Positions 1 to 8,900 are shown, numbered from the stretch's first letter. The stretch is DNA of 12,367 nt from JBBAEA01 sp041656175 (GCA_041656175.1 JBBAEA010000108.1:1-12367); one strand, 5' to 3'. Numbers and translations: made by a program. Notes: generated by a model from the sequence alone, not told the origin.

Positions 1-104
1 ACCCCAATTTCCGTAGGAAGCGGAAATTGAACGCCGATAGGCGGCCCGTAGGGCAGCGCGCCATGGACGGCGCGCTGTAATCGCTGACATCCATGTCGCG
101 ATTG
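1..104. repeat. Cluster of consecutive GC-rich hairpins
   Basis: No gene is visible here. The stretch is almost entirely inverted repeats placed end to end: an 8-bp stem at 6-13/21-28, small stems at 32-35/40-43 and 44-47/51-54, a perfect 9-bp stem at 54-62/69-77 (loop ATGGAC), and an imperfect stem at 79-89/94-103 around TCCA. It lies directly downstream of ackA, which is transcribed leftward, so it would form the 3' untranslated part of that transcript unless transcription stops first. The last hairpin is shared with the copy at 2427; the earlier ones are not found elsewhere in the window. The hairpins are seen directly; any function as transcript 3'-end structure is inference. Confidence 0.6.
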
Positions 105-179
105 AAGGGGAGGGGGGTACGGGGGGATACATCTTTTCTTTGGCACAAAGAAAAGGGTTTCCCCCCGTGCAAAGCTCTC
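79..179 (+). mobile_element. 101-bp repeat, right end of MITE-like element (copy 1)
   Basis: This stretch matches 2427-2527 at 99 of 101 positions. Its last 15 bases, CCGTGCAAAGCTCTC, are the right inverted terminus of the complete element at 2203-2527. Unlike that copy, the sequence left of position 79 is unrelated to the element interior, so this is either a truncated copy, a variant with another interior, or an independently mobile end module. It stops at 179, and the ackA stop codon begins at 184 on the minus strand and ends at 182, so the insertion borders the gene without changing its reading frame. If the family makes 5-bp target duplications, the duplicated target here would be TATTA (180-184), and its partner copy would lie left of the window. 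Confidence 0.7.
117..170 (-). terminator. Long hairpin after ackA, possible terminator
   Basis: A two-part stem: an outer 14-bp arm (117-130 with 157-170, two non-Watson-Crick positions) and an inner perfect 10-bp arm CTTTTCTTTG / CAAAGAAAAG around a 3-base GCA loop. It begins 12 bases past the ackA stop and would fold in that transcript. There is no U-tract after it on the ackA strand, so it is not a textbook intrinsic terminator; it may instead just be the end structure of the mobile-like repeat, which carries the same hairpin at 2465-2518. Confidence 0.35.
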
Positions 180-181
180 TA

Positions 182-1372
182 TTATTGACGAACGAGATCG
201 AATGTTATTTTAGCGATTTCCATCTCTTCGTTAGTGGGGATGACCCAGAGTTGAACCTTAGAGTTATCGGTGGAGATTTTCTGCTCTTTGGAGAAAACGT
301 TGTTTCGCTCAATGTCGAGTTCAATGCCGATGTTTTCTAGGTTTTCGCATACGAGTTTTCGCACATACGGGGAGTTTTCGCCGACGCCCGCTGTAAAAAC
401 GATAGCGTCGACTTTGGCGTCGAGAGCGACGATGTAGGAGCCGATGTATTTTCGGATTCTGTATGCGTAGCAATCAAGCGCTAGGATGGCGTCTTTGTTA
501 CCTTCTTGTGCTAATTCTTCGAGTACGCGGCAGTCGTTGCTAATGCCAGAGAGCCCAAGTAGACCGCTCTTTTTGTTGAGCAAATCGTCGAGTGTATCGG
601 CGTTGTAGCCCTTTGTTCGCGCTAAATAGGTTAAAACCGTCGCATCGAGATCCCCCGAGCGCGTTCCCATACACACGCCCTCCAAAGGCGATAATCCCAT
701 GGAGGTGTCAATGCACTCGCCGCCGCGCACAGCGGCTAGGGAAGCGCCGTTTCCGAGGTGGCAGGTAATGATGTTGCACTCTTTTGGCGTTTTGCCGAGA
801 AGCTGTGCAGCGCGCCTTGAAACGTACTGGTGCGAAGTTCCGTGGAAGCCGTACTTTCGGATGTGCTCCTTTTTATAGAGTTCCCTAGGAATCGCATACA
901 AGAAGGCTTTTGGCGGCATGCTTTGGTGAAACGCGGTGTCAAAAACTGCAGTCATAGGAACGTTTGGTAGCAAATCGGAAGCGACGCGAAGCCCCAGTAC
1001 GTGTGCAGGAACGTGAAGTGGATCAAGGGGTTCCGCAGCTTCAACCGCTTGGATAAGTTCCTCGCTTACCATGCAGGGCGCGGTCAGTGCTTCACCACCA
1101 TGAACGATGCGGTGGCCGATAGCGGATATTTCGCTCAAATCACTTATGGGATCGTTGTCGGTAAGGAGGTCAAAAATCGTTTGCAAACCCTCAGCGTGGT
1201 CTTTGAACGGCCGCTCTAGCACTCGTTGTCCCTTGTCGGTTTTGTGTTTCATGATGCCTTCGGGCTCCCCGATGCGTTCCACGTTCCCTTTTGCCAACAC
1301 TACGCGGTCTGGCATGGCGATGAACTGGTACTTAATAGAGGACGAACCACAGTTAAGGGTTAGAATTTTCAT
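182..1372 (-). CDS. ackA: Acetate kinase
   Basis: Acetate kinase (EC 2.7.2.1) is a cytoplasmic ASKHA-fold enzyme that interconverts acetate + ATP and acetyl phosphate + ADP, the last step of acetate overflow or the first of acetate assimilation. The 396 residues match the usual ~400. Visible signatures: N-terminal LTLNCGSSSIKYQ with Asn7, GHRIVHGG at 86-93 (Arg88), AVFDTAFHQ with Asp145, FHGTSH at 176-181 (His177), the phosphate loop HLGNGAS from 205, GTRSGDLD with Arg238, TAGVGENSP, and a C-terminal NEEMEIA with Glu382. All positions expected to bind substrate or catalyse are present. The ATG at 1372 is preceded by GAAGGA (1379-1384) six bases upstream. The usual partner pta is not in the window; upstream lies the divergent repeat-rich gap, downstream a repeat starting within two bases of the stop. 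No clear promoter was recognised. Confidence 0.97.
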   Translation of the reverse strand: MKILTLNCGSSSIKYQFIAMPDRVVLAKGNVERIGEPEGIMKHKTDKGQRVLERPFKDHAEGLQTIFDLLTDNDPISDLSEISAIGHRIVHGGEALTAPCMVSEELIQAVEAAEPLDPLHVPAHVLGLRVASDLLPNVPMTAVFDTAFHQSMPPKAFLYAIPRELYKKEHIRKYGFHGTSHQYVSRRAAQLLGKTPKECNIITCHLGNGASLAAVRGGECIDTSMGLSPLEGVCMGTRSGDLDATVLTYLARTKGYNADTLDDLLNKKSGLLGLSGISNDCRVLEELAQEGNKDAILALDCYAYRIRKYIGSYIVALDAKVDAIVFTAGVGENSPYVRKLVCENLENIGIELDIERNNVFSKEQKISTDNSKVQLWVIPTNEEMEIAKITFDLVRQ

Positions 1373-1468
1373 TGTTTTTCCTTCTACAAATAGAAATAAA
1401 GTTCTAGTTAAGGTTAGCGAACATCGGGATGCTCTGAATAATCTGAAGTTTATGGTTTTTTCTTCTGT

Positions 1469-1558
1469 GGGGGAAGTTTCCCCCTACGTGTCAACCCCGC
1501 GCTGTGCGCGTGTTTGCCACTACCCCCTCTACGGGGGCCCAAGCCCCCGTAACGCCCC
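1469..1558 (+). repeat. Palindromic repeat family B, copy 1
   Basis: A 90-bp unit homologous to the reverse complement of 2603-2687. It starts with the near-perfect palindrome GGGGGAAGTTTCCCCC, continues through an imperfect stem enclosing CGCGC-TGT-GCGCG, and ends with a perfect 9-bp hairpin (1530-1538 with 1543-1551, loop CCAA). Long identical blocks alternate with short variable positions, and several variable positions lie opposite one another in the stems. No protein is credible here; the open frame through it exists because the repeat lacks stops in one frame. Confidence 0.75.
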
Positions 1559-1580
1559 CACAACGTTTGTTCGGACTTAC

Positions 1581-1705
1581 CTTAAGGAGACTCTGATGAA
1601 TGCAAAATGCGTAGAGCTAGGTTTCAAAGCAGCCATGGATTAAGGCAAGAAAGTCAGGCGAGTTTTCAAAATAAAAGTCAATAAAATCAATATGTTACAC
1701 AGAGG
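1581..1705 (+). repeat. AT-rich repeat family C, copy 1
   Basis: A degenerate repeat resembling 2033-2143 over its whole length, with its last 40 bp (1665-1704) also resembling 11815-11854. The shared core is TTCAAAATAAAA followed by a CAATAAAATCAATA-like block and ACACAGA. It contains a 15-codon frame (1596-1643) behind a good AAGGAG, but the second copy has lost both ATG and ribosome site, so coding is doubtful. Origin unknown; could be the remnant of a mobile element or a repeated intergenic module. Confidence 0.55.
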
Positions 1706-2032
1706 AAGGGTTCTAAGGGCGATAGCCTTTAGCGGGGCGTGGGGCAGCACCCCACCCAATATTCGGAGTTTCCTTAAAGTAAAGAGTTTCACATATCCTG
1801 TAAAAATAGCTGTCGGTCGGAGTTCGGGCGCGAACTGCTCTAAAAACCGGCGATAGCCTACGGCATCTGAACGACTAAGACAATACTTGTGAAAAGTGTT
1901 TCACCTTATTCGGGTGTATGCTCTGGGGGTGTATGCGCTAGGATCGGGGGGTGGGCTAAGACTTTGGCGTGGTTTTATGTGTGTGGTAGAAGTGGCTCCA
2001 ACTGTCATTTTTTGGCGCATGCGTTGAAGTAC

Positions 2033-2143
2033 GTTAAGGACGCTCTGAGCAATACAAAAGCGGTCAAAAAGTCACTAGAGCAAAGTAAGGAAAATCAGGC
2101 GAGCATTTAAAATAAAGTCAATAAAGTCAATATTCTAGACATA
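2033..2143 (+). repeat. AT-rich repeat family C, copy 2
   Basis: Direct repeat of 1581-1705 about 440 bp further on, shorter by roughly a dozen bases. Shared landmarks are TTAAGGA followed by CTCTGA, ATCAGGCGAG/GTCAGGCGAG, and AATAAAGTCAATAAAGTCAATA. The end of the unit is close to, but distinct from, the tandem 25-mer and MITE-like element that follow. Confidence 0.5.
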
Positions 2144-2170
2144 AAAGCTAGTGGAGCGCATTTCAATTTC

Positions 2171-2220
2171 AAAGAACAAGACCTTTGCACGGTTAAAAGA
2201 ACGAGACCTTTGCACGGTTA
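2171..2220 (+). repeat. Tandem duplication of the element's left junction
   Basis: Two head-to-tail 25-bp units (2171-2195 and 2196-2220) differing at one base. Each unit holds the flank AAAGAAC plus the first 18 bases of the MITE-like element, so the duplication spans the insertion junction. The simplest reading is slippage or unequal exchange after insertion; a nested second insertion is an alternative. Confidence 0.75.
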
Positions 2221-2527
2221 GAAATAGTGAATTTAATTTTACAAATCCGATACAGATTTAAACAAAATGAGACATTTTGTAGAGAAATATAAGCTAAAAA
2301 TGCTAATAAAATAAGGCAAGGTGAAGATAGAATGACATTTTATTCGAAAAATGCTTAAAAGAGTGCTTTCTTAGTGCCACAGCCGTCCAGGCTGTGGCCG
2401 CTTCGCGCGCGGCCTCAGCCGCGAGCAATCGCGGACATCCATGTCGCGATTGAAGGGGAGGGGGGTACGGGGGGAAACATCTTTTCTTTGGCACAAAGAA
2501 AAGGGTTTCCCCCCGTGCAAAGCTCTC
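2203..2527 (+). mobile_element. Complete 325-bp MITE-like element
   Basis: A non-coding element with terminal inverted repeats: left end GAGACCTTTGCACGG (2203-2217) and right end whose reverse complement is GAGAGCTTTGCACGG (2513-2527), 14 of 15 matching. It is flanked by the same five bases, AGAAC, at 2198-2202 and 2528-2532, as expected of a target-site duplication. The left half is AT-rich with an 8-bp hairpin at 2262-2280; the right half is GC-rich with a 9-bp hairpin at 2376-2398, alternative stems at 2396-2423, an imperfect stem at 2427-2451 and a long hairpin at 2465-2518. The first 235 bp recur at 12133-12367 (227 identical) and the last 101 bp at 79-179. It has no transposase, so it would need one supplied in trans; the family cannot be named from the sequence alone. 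Confidence 0.75.
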
Positions 2528-2602
2528 AGAACAAGATTTTGTTTTTAGGCTGCTGGCTAGGCTGGGGGGGATCTGCAAAGTCATGTTTCGCCAAAAACGG
2601 AC

Positions 2603-2687
2603 GGGGCGTCGCGGGGTGTCCCCGCGGAGGGGGTAGGCGCAAACCCGCGCACAGCAAGGGGTTGCGGCGTAGGGGGAAACTTCCCCC
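2603..2687 (-). repeat. Palindromic repeat family B, copy 2 (inverted)
   Basis: Read on the minus strand this is homologous to 1469-1558: it begins with the same GGGGGAAGTTTCCCCC palindrome and ends with the same ACGCCCC. The terminal hairpin is here a perfect 7-bp stem (2610-2616 with 2620-2626, loop TGT). Where copy 1 has TA...TA in the outer stem, this copy has CG...CG, keeping the pairs. It sits about 75 bp to the right of the MITE-like element and about 220 bp before the TPR gene, and is followed by a run of A residues. Confidence 0.75.
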
Positions 2688-2823
2688 CCCCAAAAAAAAT
2701 AGCCTTGAAAATTATCAAATTGTCTATTTTGCGGTCGCCTTGGGATAATTCTCCCTGTCAACAAAAAAGAAGCAAATAGCTTGGTTTTTGTAGTAGAACT
2801 CGTAAAAACCCCTTCATGTAAAG

Positions 2824-2852
2824 TTTACCAAATAAGACGGCGTGTGTTAAAT
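2824..2852 (+). promoter_or_regulatory. Weak candidate promoter for the TPR gene
   Basis: TTTACC (2824-2829) and TTAAAT (2847-2852) are separated by 17 bases, about 55 bp before the start codon. Each box matches the sigma-70 consensus at only four of six positions, so this is the best candidate seen rather than a firm call. Confidence 0.2.
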
Positions 2853-2908
2853 TGCAGGTAAGTGGAATTTGGGAGATTTCCCTTGTCCGAACATTATAGG
2901 AGCGTACG

Positions 2909-5900
2909 ATGAGTAGTAATGAGCATGATGTGCTTGGTTTGCCGGGAAGTGGGATTGAGGGTGCCGATGAGATGCATGATGAGATAGAAGCGGCGATGGG
3001 GATTTTTGGGGTGCCTGATAATGCGGATGAATTGGAATTTGACTCGGCGTTTGATGCGCTGCTTAGTGAACCCGCGAAAAGCGATGTTGAGGGGGTGGAT
3101 GCTGATGCATCGGATGTGGGTGGGGAGCGGGTTGAAGCTGAGGAGTCGGTTTTGGAGCAAGGGGATGATTCGCGTGTTTTGGGCGCCAATGTAGGCCGAA
3201 GCGGGGATCGTTTTGCAGCTCATAGGGGGACGGGGCGTTTTCCTGCGGCGGTTCCACCTCGTGCGCCGGTGGCGGGGCCAAGAATTTATGGTGCTGGTTC
3301 TGGGGTTGTGCCGTCGGTAGCAGCGCCTCCTGCGCCACCTATGCGCGGTGCTTCAAGGGCGCCTGTTGTTGCACCGCCTATGCGAGGGGTCGGGCGAGGG
3401 CGTGTGATGCCGCCAAAACCGCGCGAGGACTTTGAGGCCAAGCTTGATGCGTCGGCAGAAGTTGAGGAGTTGGCGAAGCGCGCTTTGGATGAGGCGGGGC
3501 AGGTACTTAGCGAGAGTACGATGGGTGGGGAATTGCGACGTGACGCGTCAGATGTTCAAGAATTAAGACATGATATGGCTGAAGATTCGACGCTTGGCTT
3601 TATTGAAGTAGAAAGTTCGGTTGAGGAAGATTCCGCTGTGCAGAGCAGCGAGGATGAGTTTGGGGACGCTGCAGTCGATGAATTAGCGGGCGATTCTGCG
3701 GTTGAGGCTATTGAGCCAGATGGTGTTTTGTCGGCGACGGCGGATCCTGTTGCAGTCGAAGCGCTAGACGATTCAGTGGATTCGTCGGACGTTTCGGCGG
3801 CGCTAGACGATTCAGTGGATTCGTCGGACGTTTCGGCGGCGCTAGACGATTCAGTGGATTCGTCGGACGTCTTAGCCGCTGTTGCTGTTGAGGACGATTC
3901 AAGCGAGCAAGCGGCACAATCCCAAGAGAGCGGCGCGTTGGCTAAGCCTGAATTAGATTTGCAGCAAAAGCCGGTCATTTTGCCGATTCCTGAGCAGCTG
4001 GCTGGACACAAGTATTTGAGCGAACACGCGGAGTATCGATCGGAATCACGTAGGCTTTTACGCAGTCAGGATTGGCGAGCCTTAGCGGAGATGATGGATA
4101 ATTCGCTCAATTTTGCTTCTTGGGCTTCGCTTCCAGAGGTGCGCAGCAGCATGCTCAAGGACTTGGCGCGTCTTTATGGGGAGCAACTGGGCAATCCACA
4201 GCGAGAGGAGGAAACGTATGCGAAACTGTTGCTTGAGGATGCGACGGATCGCGAGGCGTTGCAGTACATGGTCGAGCGCTTGGAGGAACGGGAGGATTAT
4301 GAAAAAATTCATGCTTTGTATAGAAGAGCCGTAGATAATACATGGGATCACGCTGAACGTGTTCGTTACACTCAGGATGCTGTGGAAATAGCCGCTGAAC
4401 AGATGCATAAGCCAGCGCTTGTGATCGAGGATTGGGAGCATCTATGGGCGATGGGCGAGCATGGGGATGAGGTCGAGGCGAATCTTTTGGCGTCGTATCG
4501 TCGCTATGGGCACTGGCGAGCGCTAGCTAAGTTTATTGAGGCGCGTTGTAGAGAGTGGGGGAATTTGGAGCGTTTGGGTTGGCGCGAGATAGTCGAGATA
4601 TATATATCGGGGCTTAAGAGTGCGGAGGAAGCGCATGGTCCGCTAGAGTCGCTACTTAAGGAACGTCCGCTCGATCCGCTGTTATTGCTACAGAGCGTGA
4701 ATGTGAGTCGTTTGAGTGGCGATATCGACAAGCTGGCGCAACTTAGCCGTATAAGTGGGTTGTCCGCGAATGTTTCGCACGACATTTTGCGCGCAACCGC
4801 TGATGTCTTGTGGGAGCAAGGAGAGCGCGAGCTTTCGGTACAGGCTTACGATGTTTTGCTCTTGAGTTTACCTGATGATCGCGATGCGCTACAGGCGAAG
4901 GAAAATTACTTTTTAGAGAGCGGCAACTACGAGGCGCTCTGCGTGTTTTACGAGGGGCGCGCGGACAAGGCGCTAGATGAAGAAGCCGTAGATGAGGTAC
5001 GCGCCAACCTTGAGAAAGCGGCTAAAGTCGCTGAAGAGTGGCTCAACGACACAGAGCGCGCCATTGCGTTGTGGAAGCGTATTATCCATGAGCATCCCGA
5101 GGATGCTTCGGCGTATGAGAAGATAATTAAACTTTATGAGTCTATTGACGATGTACATGGTGTAAGCCAGTCATTGGAAGGCTTGTTGGGTATAAGTTAT
5201 AGGCCAGCGGTGCGCAAAGAACTTTTGGCGCGCTTAGGTACGCTGTATTTCGATCGCTTGGAGCAGTACGAAAAGGCGGAGGAATGTTGGCTTAAAGTGA
5301 TGGCGATTGACCCGATGAACCCTATGGTTAGCGAGGAGTTGTCGAGGATTTATGCCAAACGCGGGGACTACGGCGCACTAGATAAGAGCTTGATGCAGCA
5401 GATTCGTACGGCGCGTCCCGAGGACGTATTGTCGTTGACCATCAACAAAGCGAAGTACCTAGAAGAGGACAGCCCACTAAGCGGGCGAAGCGCGGCATCC
5501 TGGGAGATGGTTCTAGACTATTCGCCGCATGAGCGAAACGCTCTTGAATCTTTGGCCAAGTGTGCTCAAGCGCTTGAGCGTCCACACGTAATGATGGGCG
5601 CGCTTGAGCAAGCTTTTGTCGATGAACACGATTTAGATGAACGCATCGCATTGGGTTTGCGTATCGCAAAAGCGCGAGAGGAGCATGCTAGCTACGTTAG
5701 CACGCTTGCGGCTTATTTGCGCGTACTCCGCCTTGAGCCTTGCAACAGTGTCGCGCTAGAAGCGATGGAAAAACTCTGTGCAAAGAAGGAACGCGGTCTT
5801 TTGGCGGCTGTTCTCGAACACGCGGTTTGCTTTGAAGTCGATGTGTCGAACAAAGTTTTACTGCTCAAACGCGTGCTGCAGGCGGTAGACGAGGATGAGA

Positions 5901-8900
5901 TTTCTAAGCGCATCAGTATACTGCGCAGACTTATCGGTTTAGGCGATAAAGATAGTTTTGCCGCTCTCGCCAGTTTGGTTCAAGAAAACGATCAGTACGA
6001 AGAGCTTGCCGCAAGCTACATGCGCGCGGCATACGAAGCGAGCTACGATGAGGAGACGCTTAGCGCGATTAAGTCATGGGCAAAAATCAACGAAGAGAAG
6101 CTCGATGATGCGAGCAGCGCATTTATGCTGGTACTCTCGGCGGGTCTAGAAACGGAGAAGCTTGAAAACCTACTCGGGGAGCTGGATCGCTTAGCGCAGA
6201 AAACCGCGCGTTGGGAGGATATGCTGGCGGTTCTGGGCCGACTCAGTGTGCCATCTTTTTCGGAATCGCAGAGGCGCTACGTCATTGAACGCCGTCTTGA
6301 GATTCTTTTAAAGCACATCAATAGCCCAAGACGCGCGATGGAGGAATATCGTAGGTTGCTCGTTTTACAACCCTATGATCTTGAGGTTTTACATAGTGCA
6401 GAGGCGCTAGCGCAAGAGAACGACTTGTACGACGAACTCTTGGCGCTATACGATGAACTTTGGGATAAAACGCAGAGTTTGGGGCAGCGTTTAGAAATTA
6501 GTGCAAAGCGCTATCAATTATATAAGGAAACGCTTAAATCCAAAGAGGCTGCATTCTACGAACTTATTTTGAGCTATCGTCTGCACCCAAGTGCAGAGAT
6601 TTCGGAGCAACTTAAGAGGGAAGCTGAACTTTTGGGTCGACATGACTTAAGTGCTGCGCTCCTTGAAAGCGAAGCGCGAGCTGCGATGCAGCCAGATGCA
6701 GAGTCGCTAAGCGCAGTGGCGGAGATTTATGAAGAACTCCTAGTGGATCCGTTAGCGGCAACATCTTTGTACGCATCGGCGTTTTCGCTCCAACCCGCAA
6801 ACAGCGAGTATTTCGAGAAGCTCAAATCTTTCGCAGCCGATACGCAGCACAAAGAGCGTCATGCGCACATCGTTCGTAGCGCCGCTTCTTTAGCCTTGGA
6901 GCAAGAAGATGAGGAGACGGCAGTTTCGCTGTATCGTTACGTAGCCGAGTATTACGTCGAACAACTTCAGGACAAAGAACGAAGCATCGACATACAGCGC
7001 CGAATCATGCGCATTGACCCGCACAACATCGCTGCGTCCGAGGCTTTAATAGAGTGGCATGAGCAGCGAAACGAGTGGTCGGAGCTGCGCTCTGAGATCA
7101 AGCACCGCATCAGCGCTGGTGGTGATGAGGAGACCATTTGCGACTACTGGATGCGAGTAGCGGTACTATCACGTGATCATCTCAACGATCTAGAGGGCGC
7201 TTTTGAGGCTTACGCGCAAATTTTGACCATACAAGAGGATAACGAGGAAGCGCGCGTTGGCGTTTCGGAACTCACGGGTTCCGAGATCGGTCCCGAGGTT
7301 ACGGCGCGTCGCCTTAAACTTGAGCTACGCCTCGCGAGCGAGGAAGATAGACCGAGAATCATGCTTAATTTGGCTAAGCTACAAGACGAAGAACTCAAGC
7401 AAACCGATGCGGCTTGCGAAACGCTAGAGAGCCTCTACGCCGAAACAGGACCGCTTGGTATTGGCTTTAAACCTCTTAGCGCCCTCTACGAGCGCCAAAA
7501 AGAGTGGTCATCTTTAGCAAAAATCTACAAAGAAAACGCTGAAGCCCAAGAACTCGAAGGCGAATATGAAAAGGCAGTCGCTAATTTGCAAAAAGCGCTC
7601 AAATTAGCAGATACCCAACTCCATGATGATGCATTCACCGAGTCCTTAGTTCGTAAGTTGTACGAAATTAATCCACAAAGTCTCGAAATGTTTGAGCGAT
7701 ATAACACGATATTGCTCAAATCACAGCAGTGGAGCGAATTATCGACGCTCTTAGCGAGCGCCAAAAATATTGACGGTGTAGCGCCTTACCTTAAGGGCTA
7801 CAACTTTGAATTGGCGAGGATCAAGTGGCTTGCACTCAATAGCGAAGACGAAGCGCTCGCGATCTACAAAAACCTAACGCGCCCAGGTAAGGTGGAGCGC
7901 AATGCGTTTTTGGGCATGGCAAGTATTTATCTCAAACAGGGCAAAGTCGATGATTATATCTCGGTGATGGAACAGGTCGCCAAGCTGATTGATCCCGTTT
8001 GGGGTGCGATTCTCTATTGCCACTTAGCGGAAGTTTGCGATGAAAACGACAAGGCTAACCAAGTAGCAAACTACTACCGCAGCGCACGAGGATTAGATGC
8101 CAACAACGCTAACGCCTCCGAGGGGCTGCGAAGTATTGGGCGAAGACTAAAGAACTGGCGACAGGCTTCGGCCTTGCTCCCCGATGAGGATGAACGAGAA
8201 CTTGGCGTAATTACTCGCTCTGAGCGACTTTGCGCTTTGGCAAAAAAAGCAAAGAAGAACGAGGAAGCCAGAACTTGGCTGTGGAAAGCCATCGCCGTTA
8301 ACCACGACAATATCGTGGCTTGGGAAGAACTCGCCAAAATCGAAGCAGCACTCGGTAACACGAGAGAGCAGTACGAATCGCAGTTTGGGGCACTTGGCGC
8401 ATTTGAGCGAAGCAACGCACCGAGCGAGGCTAACGCGATTAAGAAGGCATACCACTTGCAAAACGTCGCATTGGCAGCACAAGAAATTGGGCTACACGAT
8501 CGTGTCGAATCGCTGTATAGGCAAGCCTTTGCAATAGCTCCAGATTACGCACCTGTGGCGGTTGCCGTAGGAAATCTTAAACACGAGAGCGGCGATTTAA
8601 AGAATGCGTTCAAGATCTACGACCGAATCCTCAAAAGCGAGGACGCGTCCCTCGATCAAAACACGCGCATCGAAATGCACCTCAAACGCGGTCTACTCGC
8701 CAATGCCGAGAAAAACTACGAGCTTGCGCTTGATGACTTGCGCCAAACGGTGAAGGCTAAACCGTTACACATCGAAGCTCTACTCGGTTTGGCCGAGACC
8801 TACTTACAGATGCAACAGCCGCTTCTATCGCTGTACCACTTACAACAAGCGCTTATCGTGACGCCTGACAAAACAGATACGCGCGGCGAGATCCTGTATA

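Larger units (their letters stand above)
1373..2908. other. 1.5-kb repeat-filled intergenic region
   Basis: The gap between the divergent ackA and TPR genes holds no convincing protein gene. Open frames here are short, overlap repeats, and lack recognisable domains. Contents in order: palindromic repeat B1 (1469-1558), AT-rich repeat C1 (1581-1705), a hairpin with GTGGGG/CCCCAC arms near 1739-1755, a 6-bp hairpin at 1821-1836, a hairpin at 1889-1904, repeat C2 (2033-2143), a 25-bp tandem duplication (2171-2220), the MITE-like element (2203-2527), and palindromic repeat B2 inverted (2603-2687). An 11-base word GGCGATAGCCT occurs at 1718 and again at 1849. The promoters of both flanking genes should lie at its two ends. 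Confidence 0.8.

Noticed and set aside
1..179. CRISPR array or integron attC array
   Set aside because: The hairpins have different stems and irregular spacing, with no constant repeat and spacer pattern and no GTTRRRY/RYYYAAC core pair; no cas or integrase gene is present.
1107..1643. 178-codon plus-strand frame
   Set aside because: Its first half is antisense to ackA and its second half runs through repeats B1 and C1; no domain is recognisable and nothing supports its start.
1889..2110. 73-codon plus-strand frame starting at GTG
   Set aside because: It starts inside a hairpin and ends in repeat C2. The VSPY...VCAR wording matches translated repeat B, so it is repeat sequence read in frame, not a gene.
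2303..2764. Minus-strand 153-codon and plus-strand 124-codon frames over the same region
   Set aside because: Both read through the MITE-like element and repeat B2; GC-rich palindromes lack stops in several frames. Translated similarity to 1470-1560 comes from the repeated DNA.
1373..2908. tRNA or other standard RNA gene in the gap
   Set aside because: I looked for a TTCRA T-loop with a matching acceptor stem and for known riboswitch-like cores and saw none; the inverted repeats present belong to repeat families.
3556..4011. 151-codon minus-strand Ser/Thr-rich frame with repeats
   Set aside because: It is the antisense shadow of the acidic repeat region of the TPR gene.
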